This document shows positions 40,536 through 49,678 of a DNA stretch of 64,000 nucleotides, in pieces. This stretch comes from CAYXGZ01 sp964464755 (GTDB lineage: Bacteria > Planctomycetota > MHYJ01 > JACPRB01), in NCBI GenBank assembly GCA_964464755.1, contig CAYXGZ010000004.1, positions 42,778-106,777 on the forward strand. Reading direction: 5' to 3'. A program made the translations under genes and the position numbers. A model generated the notes under the pieces. It was not told where the DNA came from, ran no database searches, and was given only the letters and a program-made list of their open reading frames with translations. Each line of letters begins with the position of its first letter. The first letter of the stretch is position 1.

Positions 40536-41285
40536 TCACGGGCCGCTTCCGACCGGGGCGCCCGCGTCCGGGGGTCGCGCGGGCTGCGGACAGCGCACGG
40601 CCTTGAGGGCGCGGAACGTGCTGCCGATTCTCGCCAAGGGCATGGTATCCGCCAGCAGGTGGCAGGTGATCGCCGAGAGGAGCCCGAACGGCGAGAGCAC
40701 GAGGGCGGTCGTGACGCCGAAGAACACGGCGTGCGAGAGCAGGAATCGCCATCCCTGGTAGTGGTGAACCACCAGGCAGGTCCCGAGTCCGACCGCCAGC
40801 GCCAGCGGCAGCGATCCGGAGGCCTGCCAGAGCAGCCTCACGAACACGCCCCGGTAGATCACCTCCTCGGTCACGGGATTGACGAGGTTGGACATCCACA
40901 CGAAGAGGTGCCCGACCGGCCGGCGAGGACAGAACATCCTGAGCATGGAGATCCCTCGGCGGGCCTCCTCTCGCGCGGTACCCCGGGGCACGAGATAGCC
41001 TCTCGTCCAGTCTTGAAGGAGGTACACCGCGAAGCCGAGTTCAACCTGGGTCATGGAGCTCGGGAGGCGCACGCCGACGTCCTCGGCGGACAGGAGCGAA
41101 GCCTGACCGGCCCAAGCGATCAAGGCGAGACGGCAGACCCTGTGGATGCAGTCGAACATCGCCTCCGAAGTCCCGGGTCTCGTTCGGCTCGGGGCGACTC
41201 CCCGCTCCACGATTCCGCGCAGCCCCCAGAACAGGGCGGGGGATTCCACGATCGCGAAGAGGGAGATCACGAGCCAGGCGTTCAC
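40536..41285 (-). CDS. CPBP-family intramembrane metalloprotease
   Basis: 249 residues, about six membrane helices. The CPBP/Abi signature is present: NPVTEEVIYRGVFVRLLW (E-E-x3-R) and two later His motifs, LVVHHYQGW and ITCHLLADTMP. These enzymes cleave within membranes, for example prenylated proteins or peptides in CaaX-type processing and bacteriocin self-immunity. GTG 41285 starts five bases after the stop of the preceding secreted-protein gene, so it seems to close the kinase/secreted-paralogue operon. Active-site residues appear intact. Confidence 0.8.
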   Translation of the reverse strand: MNAWLVISLFAIVESPALFWGLRGIVERGVAPSRTRPGTSEAMFDCIHRVCRLALIAWAGQASLLSAEDVGVRLPSSMTQVELGFAVYLLQDWTRGYLVPRGTAREEARRGISMLRMFCPRRPVGHLFVWMSNLVNPVTEEVIYRGVFVRLLWQASGSLPLALAVGLGTCLVVHHYQGWRFLLSHAVFFGVTTALVLSPFGLLSAITCHLLADTMPLARIGSTFRALKAVRCPQPARPPDAGAPVGSGP

Positions 41286-41290
41286 GGCCC

Positions 41291-42625
41291 CTACTTCTTC
41301 CTCAGCGCCAGCTCGGTGATCTCCGCCGCGCCGCCGCCGACGTAGACGAGGAAGTCCTCGATCCGCGGCTCCTTGAAGTCGATCGACTCGACCTCGACCG
41401 CGTCCACGTAGAGCTTCAGCTTGCCCTTGCCGGACTCGATCCGCAGGACGTAGCTCTCCTTCGTCCCCACCTTCACCGGCGGCCGCGGCTGCTCGGTCTC
41501 CCGCCCGTTGCCGGGGATGAGGTTGTAGGCCGCCTGCCCGAACGGCGGCAGCAGCGCCACCAGGTGTCCCATCTTGGCCGTCCCGTCCACCTCCCAGGCG
41601 AGGCCGATGCTCTTGGCCCGCCCGGGCCGGATCGTCGCTCGGATCCCGGTCACCTGTTCCGCCGGCAGCGGCCAGGGTCGGATCCGGGTGCCCCGCGATG
41701 GCTCGCCTTCCGACTCCCAGACGATCCGGTCCCCGACGACCTTCCCGGCGGAGAGGGTGAGGCCCGCGTCGATCGGGATCGGGATCCAGTCGCCGGACAC
41801 CACGATCTGCCCGAGCAGCGCCCCGGCCTCCCGCTTCTGCTCGGGCGTCGCCGCCAGGGCGACCGCGAGGTCGAGCAGCCGCCGCGCCGCCTTGCGGTCC
41901 AACTTCAGCGCCGCCGAGCCGCCCGCCAGCAGGCGGGGGACCACGACGTCCCTCCTCAGCAGCTCGAGGGCGCCGTCCGCCGCCGCCATGAGCGCCGGAT
42001 GCTTCACCCAGTGCTCGGCGAAGTCGCGCCCGAGCTTCTCCGTCCGCCGCGCGGCCAGGTCCGCGTCCGCCGCCTGCAGCGCCAGGCCCGCCAGCGCCGC
42101 GTAGGTCCTCGCCCTCGCGTCGTCCTCCGGGATCTTCGAGGCCAGCTCCGCGGCCTCCCCGGCCTCTCCCGCCGCCGCCCGGGCCAGGGCCTCGAGCCGC
42201 GACGCGGCCGGCAGCCGCTTCCTCGACTTGAGCTCGGTCACCATCCCGGTGAAGGGCACCGAGGAGACGGCCACCTCGATCCGCTTGCCCTCGACCTCGA
42301 GCTGGATCGTCCGATCCTTCACGCCCGCCAGCTTGCCGCCGGTCTTCCCTCCGCGCGAGGGGACGTCGACCCGCTGGCCCGCGCGCCCCTTCAGGTCGTC
42401 GAGGTAGAGCGACTCCGCCTCCGCGAGCGCCGCGTAGTGGCCGAGGTTCCATTCAAGGCGATGCCGGGTGTCGGGCGACTTCCCGGACGCCCAGGCCTCC
42501 GCCGCGGCCGAGAGCTCCTTCGGGTCCTTGCCGGCCTCGCGCTGCCTCTCGAGCCCCGCGACGAACTCGGGCAGCCCCTCCTGGCCGAGGAGGAGCAGCG
42601 ACGCGATCAGCGCGGCTCGCCGCAT
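41291..42625 (-). CDS. Secreted protein with C-terminal jelly-roll-like domain (paralogue 3)
   Basis: 444 residues. Signal peptide ALIASLLLLGQ. A helical N-terminal region with a beta insert (VPSRGGKTGGKLAGVKDRTI), then a C-terminal concanavalin-like domain: GLTLSAGKVVGDRIVWES, YVLRIESGKGKLKLYVDAVEV and a last strand ITELALRKK. Diverged relative of the two upstream genes, with the same order of segments. Ends with the RKK tail common to all four upstream proteins. Probable extracytoplasmic binding protein; one base separates it from the previous gene. Confidence 0.7.
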   Translation of the reverse strand: MRRAALIASLLLLGQEGLPEFVAGLERQREAGKDPKELSAAAEAWASGKSPDTRHRLEWNLGHYAALAEAESLYLDDLKGRAGQRVDVPSRGGKTGGKLAGVKDRTIQLEVEGKRIEVAVSSVPFTGMVTELKSRKRLPAASRLEALARAAAGEAGEAAELASKIPEDDARARTYAALAGLALQAADADLAARRTEKLGRDFAEHWVKHPALMAAADGALELLRRDVVVPRLLAGGSAALKLDRKAARRLLDLAVALAATPEQKREAGALLGQIVVSGDWIPIPIDAGLTLSAGKVVGDRIVWESEGEPSRGTRIRPWPLPAEQVTGIRATIRPGRAKSIGLAWEVDGTAKMGHLVALLPPFGQAAYNLIPGNGRETEQPRPPVKVGTKESYVLRIESGKGKLKLYVDAVEVESIDFKEPRIEDFLVYVGGGAAEITELALRKK

Positions 42626-42626
42626 C

Positions 42627-43937
42627 TCACTTCTTCCTCACGGCGATCTGGCTGACGGCCAGGTCGGGCAGGTCCGAGTAGAACGTGATCCGCTCGCAGG
42701 GGGAGTCCTTGATCTCGAGCGGTCCCTGCTCGGCGGCGTCGATGTACGTCCGGAGCTTCCCGCCCCCCCATTCCATCCGGAGCTCGTAGTCGGCCTTCCG
42801 GGGAAGCGGCCGGTGCTTGGCCACCTGCGCCTCGCCCTCCTTGTTGACGTAGACGACCGAGTCCGAACGCTCCATGTTGATCTCGATCATCTGGAGGCCC
42901 TTGTCCGACGTGTCCTGGTCCCAGGCCAGCTGGAAGACCTGCTTCGGCACCGGGTGGAACCGCGCCCGGAACCCCGAGATCTCGGCCAGCGGCATCGGGA
43001 GGCCCACGAGGTACGATCCGCCCATCGACTTCGGCACGCCGCTGCCGCCGAGGACGATCCGGCCTCCCTCGACCCGGCCCGGGTCGCCCTTGAGTTCCCC
43101 TTCGATCGCGAGGCTCATCCACTCTCCCTTGTCGAGGGCCGACCAGAGCTTCAACCGGAGCTCGCCGCGCAGCCCGGACGGTTCGGCGAGCACCAGCCCG
43201 AGTTCGAGCAGCCGCCGCCCGGCCTTCCGGTCGAGCTTCGCCGCCTCCGCGTGCACGTCGAGCAGCCGCCGCGGCAGGGCCTCGCGGGCGAACTCCCGGA
43301 AGCCCGTCGACGCCTCGAGCAGCTTCGCGCGAGGCAGCCAGGTCGTGGCGAAGGCCTTCGCCAGGGTCTCGTAGCGCTTCGCCGCCAGGTCCTTGTCGGC
43401 CCCCTGCAGGATGAGCCCCGCGACGGCGTCCAGCGCCTCCGCGAGGTCCGCCTTCTCGGCTTGGGCCACCGCGCCCGGGACGTCGCCCGCCGCCGCCCGG
43501 GCCAGCACGCCCTCGAGCCCGGCGTCGGCCAGCTTCTGGCGGCCCTTCAGGTACGCCACCTTCGCCAGCGGCGGGATGTTCTGGTACTGCACCTCCACGC
43601 GCGCCGTCCCGGACTCCGCGATGAAGCGATCCGGTTTCACCTCGACGACCTTGCCGCCGAGTTTCGGCGGCTTGTCGCCGAACTCGACGACCTGGCCGAT
43701 TCGCGTCGCGAGGTCCTCGGCGAGCTTCGCGTTCATCCCGGCGTCCGCCGAGATCCAGGCGCGGTTCCAGGCGAGCCGGGCCCGGACGGCCTCGGACTTC
43801 GCGGACTGGCGGTCGATCTTCTCGATCAGCACCGCGGCCTCGACGCCCTCCAGCCGCTGCTTCTCGAGCTCGGCGAGGAACGGCGCGACGTCCTCCTGCA
43901 GCAGCAGCGCGCAGGCGATCAGGGAGACTTTCAGCAT
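42627..43937 (-). CDS. Secreted protein with C-terminal jelly-roll-like domain (paralogue 2)
   Basis: 436 residues. Signal peptide VSLIACALLLQED. The N-terminal 200 residues are nearly identical to those of the upstream paralogue (RQSAKSEAVRARLAWNRAW and KLGGKVVEVKPDRFIAESG), with the same helical plus small beta-barrel layout. The C-terminal jelly-roll-like domain is clearly diverged (YELRMEWGGGKLRTYIDAA, VSQIAVRKK). Recent tandem duplicate with faster change in the presumed binding domain. Co-transcribed with its neighbours. Confidence 0.7.
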   Translation of the reverse strand: MLKVSLIACALLLQEDVAPFLAELEKQRLEGVEAAVLIEKIDRQSAKSEAVRARLAWNRAWISADAGMNAKLAEDLATRIGQVVEFGDKPPKLGGKVVEVKPDRFIAESGTARVEVQYQNIPPLAKVAYLKGRQKLADAGLEGVLARAAAGDVPGAVAQAEKADLAEALDAVAGLILQGADKDLAAKRYETLAKAFATTWLPRAKLLEASTGFREFAREALPRRLLDVHAEAAKLDRKAGRRLLELGLVLAEPSGLRGELRLKLWSALDKGEWMSLAIEGELKGDPGRVEGGRIVLGGSGVPKSMGGSYLVGLPMPLAEISGFRARFHPVPKQVFQLAWDQDTSDKGLQMIEINMERSDSVVYVNKEGEAQVAKHRPLPRKADYELRMEWGGGKLRTYIDAAEQGPLEIKDSPCERITFYSDLPDLAVSQIAVRKK

Positions 43938-43938
43938 G

Positions 43939-45246
43939 TCACTTCTTCCTCACCGCCAGTTGGCTGACGGCGAATTCGCCCTTGGTCCCGTAGAGGAAGA
44001 TCTCCCCCGGCGGCCCGTCCTTCAGGTCCAGGATGGACAGTTCGACCCCGTCCACGAAGCCCCTGAACTTCCCTCCGCCGGTCTCGAGGCGGAGTTCGTA
44101 GTCGGCCTTCCGGGAGACGTTCTTGTAGTTCGCGCCGCTGAACGTGCCGTCCCCGTGGTTCCGGTAGGAGGAGGAGTCGCTGCGTTCCAGGTTCACCTCC
44201 ACGACGTGGTGACCCGGCGTGCCGGTGTCCGGGTCCCAGATCAGCTGAACGGTCATCTTCGGGCCGGGATGGACCTTCGCCCGCACTCCCGAGATCTCCT
44301 CGTGGGGCATGGGCAGCCCCGCGAGCCGGGCCCCGGAGAGCAGCTTGGGTTCCTCGCAGCCCTTGATGATCATCCGGCCTCCCTCGACCCGCGCCGGCCG
44401 GGCCCAACCCTCGCCCTTGATCGGGAGATTCATCCACTCCCCCTTCTCGAGGGCCGCCCAGAGCTTCAGCCGGATCTCCGTTTCCAGGTCCGACGGGCCG
44501 GCCAGGACGAGCGCCTGCTCCAGCAGCCTCCGGACCGCCTTCTTGTCCAGCTTGCCCGTCTCGGCCGACGCCTCCGCCAGGCGCTTGGGAAGGACCACCC
44601 CGGCGAACTCGCGCAGCCCCGGGCAGGCCTCCAGCAATTTTGCCCGGGGGATCCAGGTCGTCGCGAACGACTTCGCGAGAGCCTCCAGCCGCTTCGCCGC
44701 CAAGTCCTTGTCGGCCCCCTGGAGGATGAGGCCTCCCAGCGCGTCCAGCGCCTCCGCGAGGTCCGCCTTCTCGGCCTGGGTCACCGCGCCCGGAATGTCC
44801 CCCGCGGCCGCCCGGGCCAGCACCGCCTCGGGCCCGGCGTCGGCCAGCTTCTGTCGGCCCTTCAGGTACGCCACCTTCGCCAGCGGAGGGATGTTCTGGT
44901 ACTGCACCTCCACGCGCGCCGACCCGGACTCCGCGACGAAGCGGTCCGCCTTCACCTCGACGATCTTGCCGCCGAGCTTCGGCGGCTTGTCGCCGAACTC
45001 GACGACCTGGCCGATGCGCGTCGCGAGATCCTCGGCGAGCTTCGCGTTCATCCCGGCGTCGGCCGAGATCCAGGCGCGGTTCCACGCGAGCCGGGCCCGG
45101 ACGGCCTCGGACTTCGCGGACTGGCGGTCGATCTTCTCGATCAGCACCGCGGCCTCGACGCCCTCCAGCCGCTGCTTCTCGATCTCGGCGAGGAACGGCG
45201 CGACGTCCTCCTGCAGCAGCAGGGCGCAGGCGATGAGCGTGATCAT
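43939..45246 (-). CDS. Secreted protein with C-terminal jelly-roll-like domain (paralogue 1)
   Basis: 435 residues. Signal peptide ITLIACALLLQED. Same layout as the next gene: helical N-terminal region, a KOW/SH3-like small beta segment (GQVVEFGDKPPKLGGKIVEV), a second helical region with DKDLAAKRLEALAKSFA, and a C-terminal domain YELRLETGGGKFRGFVDGV ending VSQLAVRKK. ATG 45246 fits the signal peptide; an in-frame GTG at 45255 would overlap the kinase stop as GTGA. Directly downstream of a kinase with a similar C-terminal domain. Confidence 0.7.
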   Translation of the reverse strand: MITLIACALLLQEDVAPFLAEIEKQRLEGVEAAVLIEKIDRQSAKSEAVRARLAWNRAWISADAGMNAKLAEDLATRIGQVVEFGDKPPKLGGKIVEVKADRFVAESGSARVEVQYQNIPPLAKVAYLKGRQKLADAGPEAVLARAAAGDIPGAVTQAEKADLAEALDALGGLILQGADKDLAAKRLEALAKSFATTWIPRAKLLEACPGLREFAGVVLPKRLAEASAETGKLDKKAVRRLLEQALVLAGPSDLETEIRLKLWAALEKGEWMNLPIKGEGWARPARVEGGRMIIKGCEEPKLLSGARLAGLPMPHEEISGVRAKVHPGPKMTVQLIWDPDTGTPGHHVVEVNLERSDSSSYRNHGDGTFSGANYKNVSRKADYELRLETGGGKFRGFVDGVELSILDLKDGPPGEIFLYGTKGEFAVSQLAVRKK

Positions 45247-45251
45247 GCCGG

Positions 45252-48050
45252 TCACTCCTTCTTCCGGACCCGGATCTGGTCGAAGACCACCGGCCCGTGG
45301 CTGGCCTGGATCCCGACGCCCGCGAGCCGCGACGCCTTCGTCTTCACGCGCAGCTTCGGCACGCCGTCCACGGAGCAGAGGTAGTCGCCGCCCTCGAGCA
45401 CGATCTCGAGCAGGTATTCCTTCTGGTGCGGCAGGACCTCGGAGTGGTCCACCTCCCACTTGCCCCCGTCCATGTGCGAGAACATGAAGTTGTCCGCGTC
45501 GGTGACGTAGGCGAGGCGGTCCCGGGACTCGAGCGTGATCCCGCCGTGCGCGCGGCCCCCGCCCTCGAGCCGGATCCGCATGGCGATGCCGTCGATGTCG
45601 TACGGCAGGCGCTCCAGCGACGCGGTTTTCGCGGCGTCGTTCTCGGGCGCGAGCCGGATGGGGGAGCCGATCTTGAGGTGCGTGAAGCCGAACTGCTTCG
45701 GATCCGAGAGGGCCGTCCAGAGCAGCTCGGCGCGCACGGACTCCGCCTGCGCCTTCGCGTCGGGGAAGTGCTTGACCACGAGGGCGAGCACGGCCTCCAT
45801 CTGCGGCTTCTGCTTCCGCCGCGCGAGGTCGCGGGCCTCGGCCAGCACGCCCTCGATCGTCCGGCCGCGGATCGCCGCCGAGGCCGGATCGTCCGGCGCC
45901 GCCTCGAGCAGTTCCTTCAGCGAGGGCAGGGCGACGTCCCACTTCCGGACCTTGACCGCCCCGTCGATGCGGTCCACGAGCGCGCCGACGCCCCGGCGGC
46001 GGGCCTCGACCGCGAGCGGGTGGGGGCAGGCGGTCTTCGCGAGCTCGCGGAACGCCGCCTCCCAGGCCCCGCGCGACGCCAGGTAGAGGCCGAGGACCGC
46101 CTCGGGGGCGATCTCCGAGGCCAGGATCGTGGGCCGGACCTTGTCGAGGATCCAGGCCGGGTCCAGGTCCGAGAACATCATCTCGACCGGCGAGCCGTTC
46201 CGGTCGACGCGGATCCGGTCCGCCAGCACCGCGCTGAGGGTGACGCGGCCGGTCGGGCCGGGCAGCTCGAGGGGCTTGCCGACACGGGCCTGGAGCCAGG
46301 CGTGGAGGTGGCCCGCGACGGTGGCCGTCACTCGCAGCACGAGCGCCTCGTCCTGGAGGGCCGGCGAGACGCCCGCGCCCGCCGCGTCGAGCTCGTCGCA
46401 GGCGGCCGCGAGGGCGGGGACCCTCATGCCGAGCTTCTTCGCCTTCGCGAGCAGCTCGCGGAAGCGCGCGTCGTCGGGGCCTGGGGGCGGCGGAGGCGTC
46501 GTCGGGGCCGCGGTCGGCGCGGCGCTCGGGACCGGGGGCGGAGCGAGGGCCGTCGAGCCCGGGTCCACTTGCTGGCCCGGGATCAGGCCGGCGACCTGGA
46601 TGATCGCCGTCCATTCCGCGGGGCGTTCGTCGAACTCGATGGCGAACTCGAGCATCTGGCCGCGGCGGAGCAGTCCGACGCGGGGGCGCACCCCGAGCGG
46701 CAGCTTCGCGGCGAACGTGCCGAGCTCGGCGACGGCCTCGGGGCCGCCCTTGGCGAGGTCGTTCTTGTTGAACCAGGTCAGCTGGTCCCCGGCGCGCAGC
46801 GTCTCGACCTTCTCGACGGGGTAGCCCTGGCGCTCCAGCTCCTCGCGCAGGGAGTCCAGCTCGACCTGCGCGGACTCCATCATCGACTTGAGCTGGGCCG
46901 CCCCGGCGGTCCTTCCCGAGAGTTCGCAGAACCCGGCGGCGACGCCGGCGTGGTTGAGGAGGCGGGCGAGGTGGGCGACGCGACGTCGCCCGTCGGCGGG
47001 CGACTTCATCCGGGGCGCGGGGGTGGGAGTCCCGGACTCGCGGGCCGCGGGCGTCGGGGTCGCCCGGGCCTCCGGCGCGTCCGCCTCGGCGCCCGTCGGG
47101 CCGCGCCGGAGCAGGACGATCGCCAGCACGAGGAGGGCGGCGCCGCCCAGGCCGAGGGCGACCCAGGTCCCGGCGGACGACGAGCGGATGACTAGGGGCC
47201 GGCGATGCCCCGGGCGGCGGGCCGTGCCGCCGGGCGCCGCGGGGCGGGGCGGGCGGACGGGGAGGTGGCCGGGCGCCCCCCTCGAGAGGAGGGCGTCGAG
47301 CTCGGCGACGACCGCCGTGGCGTCGGCGGGCCGCTCGGCCGGGAGCTTCCGGAGCAGGCGCATGACCAGGGCGGCCAGCTCCGGGGGGGCGCCGGGCGCC
47401 GTCTTCGAGAGGGGCGGCGGATCCTGGCGCACGTGCTTGATGGAAAGGGCCGTCGCGGAGTCGCCCTCGAAGGGCGGCCGTCCCGCGAGGCCCTCGTAGA
47501 GGACGACGCCGAGCGCGTAGAGGTCGGATCGTCCGTCGAGCGGCTGCGAGAGGGCCTGCTCGGGCGACGCGTAGATCCCCGTGGCGGGCCCGCCGCCCAG
47601 GTCCGCGATCTTGACCTCGCCGCCGGGGGCGATGAGCAGGTTCGCGGGCGCGAGGTCGCGGTGGACGAGGCCGGCCGCGTGGACATGCTGGAGCCCGGCG
47701 GCGACGCCGCGGGCGAGCTTGAGGAGCTTGGCGACGGGGACGGGCTCGGTGCTGCCGTAGAGGTCGCGGACGGAGGGCCCGTCGACGTGCTCCATCACCA
47801 GGTAGCAGAGCGAGTCGGCGCGGGCGGCGTCCGTCACCTTGACGACGTTCGGATGGGAGAGCCGGGCGAGGGCGCGGGCCTCCTGCAGGAAGCGCTCGCG
47901 TTGCACCTCGTCGGCGGAGAGCTCCGGCGCGAGGACCTTGATCACGACGCGCGATCCCAGCGTCTCGTGCTGCGCGAGGTACGCGGTGGCCGCCGGCCCC
48001 GAGGCGAGGGTCCCGACGATCCGGTAGGCGCCGATCCGCTCAGGAGCCAC
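45252..48050 (-). CDS. Atypical Ser/Thr kinase with membrane anchor and jelly-roll-like domain
   Basis: 932 residues from GTG 48050. Kinase domain about 5-265: degenerate glycine loop LASGPAATAYLA, lysine in RVVIKVLA, catalytic loop LVHRDLAPAN (A where K is usual), DLG instead of DFG in IADLGGG, and an activation segment reduced to about ten residues before IYASPEQA. Membrane helix near 315 (VALGLGGAALLVLAIVLL). The outer part is long and helical, ending in a concanavalin-like domain (EYLLEIVLEGGDYLCSVDG, last strand FDQIRVRKK). Activity is uncertain. Overlaps the upstream kinase gene by 11 bases. Confidence 0.8.
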   Translation of the reverse strand: MAPERIGAYRIVGTLASGPAATAYLAQHETLGSRVVIKVLAPELSADEVQRERFLQEARALARLSHPNVVKVTDAARADSLCYLVMEHVDGPSVRDLYGSTEPVPVAKLLKLARGVAAGLQHVHAAGLVHRDLAPANLLIAPGGEVKIADLGGGPATGIYASPEQALSQPLDGRSDLYALGVVLYEGLAGRPPFEGDSATALSIKHVRQDPPPLSKTAPGAPPELAALVMRLLRKLPAERPADATAVVAELDALLSRGAPGHLPVRPPRPAAPGGTARRPGHRRPLVIRSSSAGTWVALGLGGAALLVLAIVLLRRGPTGAEADAPEARATPTPAARESGTPTPAPRMKSPADGRRRVAHLARLLNHAGVAAGFCELSGRTAGAAQLKSMMESAQVELDSLREELERQGYPVEKVETLRAGDQLTWFNKNDLAKGGPEAVAELGTFAAKLPLGVRPRVGLLRRGQMLEFAIEFDERPAEWTAIIQVAGLIPGQQVDPGSTALAPPPVPSAAPTAAPTTPPPPPGPDDARFRELLAKAKKLGMRVPALAAACDELDAAGAGVSPALQDEALVLRVTATVAGHLHAWLQARVGKPLELPGPTGRVTLSAVLADRIRVDRNGSPVEMMFSDLDPAWILDKVRPTILASEIAPEAVLGLYLASRGAWEAAFRELAKTACPHPLAVEARRRGVGALVDRIDGAVKVRKWDVALPSLKELLEAAPDDPASAAIRGRTIEGVLAEARDLARRKQKPQMEAVLALVVKHFPDAKAQAESVRAELLWTALSDPKQFGFTHLKIGSPIRLAPENDAAKTASLERLPYDIDGIAMRIRLEGGGRAHGGITLESRDRLAYVTDADNFMFSHMDGGKWEVDHSEVLPHQKEYLLEIVLEGGDYLCSVDGVPKLRVKTKASRLAGVGIQASHGPVVFDQIRVRKKE

Positions 48051-49653
48051 GGGGGCCGTCCTTCCGGGGCTCGAAGCGGACTCCGCGGACTCGGACCGAC
48101 TCGGCGGCCCCCGAGAACCCGAAGGACCAGGGTCCCTCGGGGACCAGGTCCAGGGGCAGCGGGATGCGGCGGGGGAGGCGGCCGTCGATGCACACCTCGA
48201 TGCAGTGGCCGCCCGGGATCCAGGCGAGCGACACGGCGGTCCAGCGCCCGGGGCGGAGGCCGTCGGCGGGCAGGGGCTCCTTCGCGAAGAGGACCAGGCC
48301 CTGCGGCTCGCGCCGGGCGAGCGCGTAGGTGTGGTCGCCCTCGGGGAAGAGGACGAGGGAGAGCGCGGGCGCGTCGGGCGCGCCGCCCAGGTTCACGAGG
48401 AGCCAGGGTTCCTGGGCCGGTCCGGCCACGTAAAGGAGCTCGAAGCGAAGGGCGGACTCGCCGTCGCAGCGGCCGGGGCCGACGACGCGGATCTCCGGCC
48501 GGGCGGAGTAGGGGCCCACGAGGATCTGGTCGTCCTGGACCCGGCAGCCCGGGGCCGGGTCGATCCAGCTCCAGTCGCCCGGGCGGGCGAGGAGGTCCTC
48601 GGGGGCCGAGGGGGTCGCGGAGGGACGGACCGACGCGGCGGGCCGGGTGGCGAAGTAATACCCGCCGACGGCGGCGGCCGCGACGAGGGCCGCCGGCACG
48701 GCGAAGCGCCACCGGGACCGGGACGGAGCCGCGGCCCTCAGTAGCGCGGCGCGGAACTCGGCCGCGTCCCGGGGCCGGCGCGCGGGCTGCGGATCGAGGA
48801 CCCGGGCCACGAAGTCGTCCATCGCGGGGCCGACGGGGGCGATCGACGACGGCGCCGGGTAGCGGCCGCGCGGGACCTGGCCGGCCAGCATCTCGTAGAG
48901 GACGACGCCGAGGGCGTAGAGGTCGGAGCGCGGGTCCGGGGCCCGGCGGCCGAGCTGCTCGGGGGCCAGGTAGTCGGGCGTGCCCAGGACGCCGTCGGTC
49001 CGCGGAGTCGGGGCGTCCGCGGCGCCGGAAGGCCTCGCGAGCCCGAAGTCGGCGATCTTCACGCCGCCGTCGGGCGTGATCAGCAGGTTGTCGGGCTTGA
49101 TGTCGAGGTGGACGACGCCGCGGGAGTGGGCGTAGGCCAGGGCCTCGGCGGCCTGGTCGGCGATCTCCACCGCGCGGGCGGCGGAGAGGGGGCCCGCGCC
49201 CAGGAGGCGCCGCAGCGGGAGGCCGTCCACGTATTCCATCACGAGGAAGCACTGGCCGTCGGCCTCGCCGTAGTCGTGGACCTGGACGATGCGCGGGTGG
49301 TTGAGCGCGGCGAGCGCCTTCGCCTCGGCGGCGAAGCGGGCCGCGAACTCCGGGTCGCCCCGGTGGCCGGGCGCGAGGAACTTCAGCGCGACCAGCCGGC
49401 CGAGCGCTGGCTGGCGGGCCTTGTAGACGATGCCCATGCCTCCGCACCCGAGGATCGAGAGGACCTCGAGATCGTGGAAGCGGCTGCCGGGCCGGACCGG
49501 CAGGGCCGGGGCCGTCTCGCCCGTCTCGGGATCCTCCTGCTCGAGGAGGAGGGCGGCGAGGCAAGGGACGCAGATTCCTCCCAGCCGGTCCAGGACCTGG
49601 GGCGGCTGGGCCGTCGAGCACCGGAGGCATACCGTTTGGGTCGGCACACCCAC
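48040..49653 (-). CDS. Ser/Thr kinase with N-terminal zinc-binding motif and jelly-roll-like domain
   Basis: 537 residues. N-terminus with CLRC and CVPC pairs about 20 residues apart, common in planctomycete kinases. Kinase domain about 60-320: GCGGMGIVYKA, lysine in VALKFLA, catalytic loop VVHLDIKPDN with Leu in place of the Arg of HRD, normal IADFGLARP and GTPDYLAPEQ. One membrane helix near 330 (FAVPAALVAAAAVGGYYFA) and a C-terminal concanavalin/LamG-like domain (GRWTAVSLAWIPGGHCIEV, GPWSFGFSGAAESVRV). GTG 49653 or GTG 49647 may start it. Follows the sigma gene by 25 bases. Confidence 0.82.
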   Translation of the reverse strand: MGVPTQTVCLRCSTAQPPQVLDRLGGICVPCLAALLLEQEDPETGETAPALPVRPGSRFHDLEVLSILGCGGMGIVYKARQPALGRLVALKFLAPGHRGDPEFAARFAAEAKALAALNHPRIVQVHDYGEADGQCFLVMEYVDGLPLRRLLGAGPLSAARAVEIADQAAEALAYAHSRGVVHLDIKPDNLLITPDGGVKIADFGLARPSGAADAPTPRTDGVLGTPDYLAPEQLGRRAPDPRSDLYALGVVLYEMLAGQVPRGRYPAPSSIAPVGPAMDDFVARVLDPQPARRPRDAAEFRAALLRAAAPSRSRWRFAVPAALVAAAAVGGYYFATRPAASVRPSATPSAPEDLLARPGDWSWIDPAPGCRVQDDQILVGPYSARPEIRVVGPGRCDGESALRFELLYVAGPAQEPWLLVNLGGAPDAPALSLVLFPEGDHTYALARREPQGLVLFAKEPLPADGLRPGRWTAVSLAWIPGGHCIEVCIDGRLPRRIPLPLDLVPEGPWSFGFSGAAESVRVRGVRFEPRKDGPRGS

Positions 49654-49678
49654 CTGAGAAGCAAATTCCGGCGGCGGA

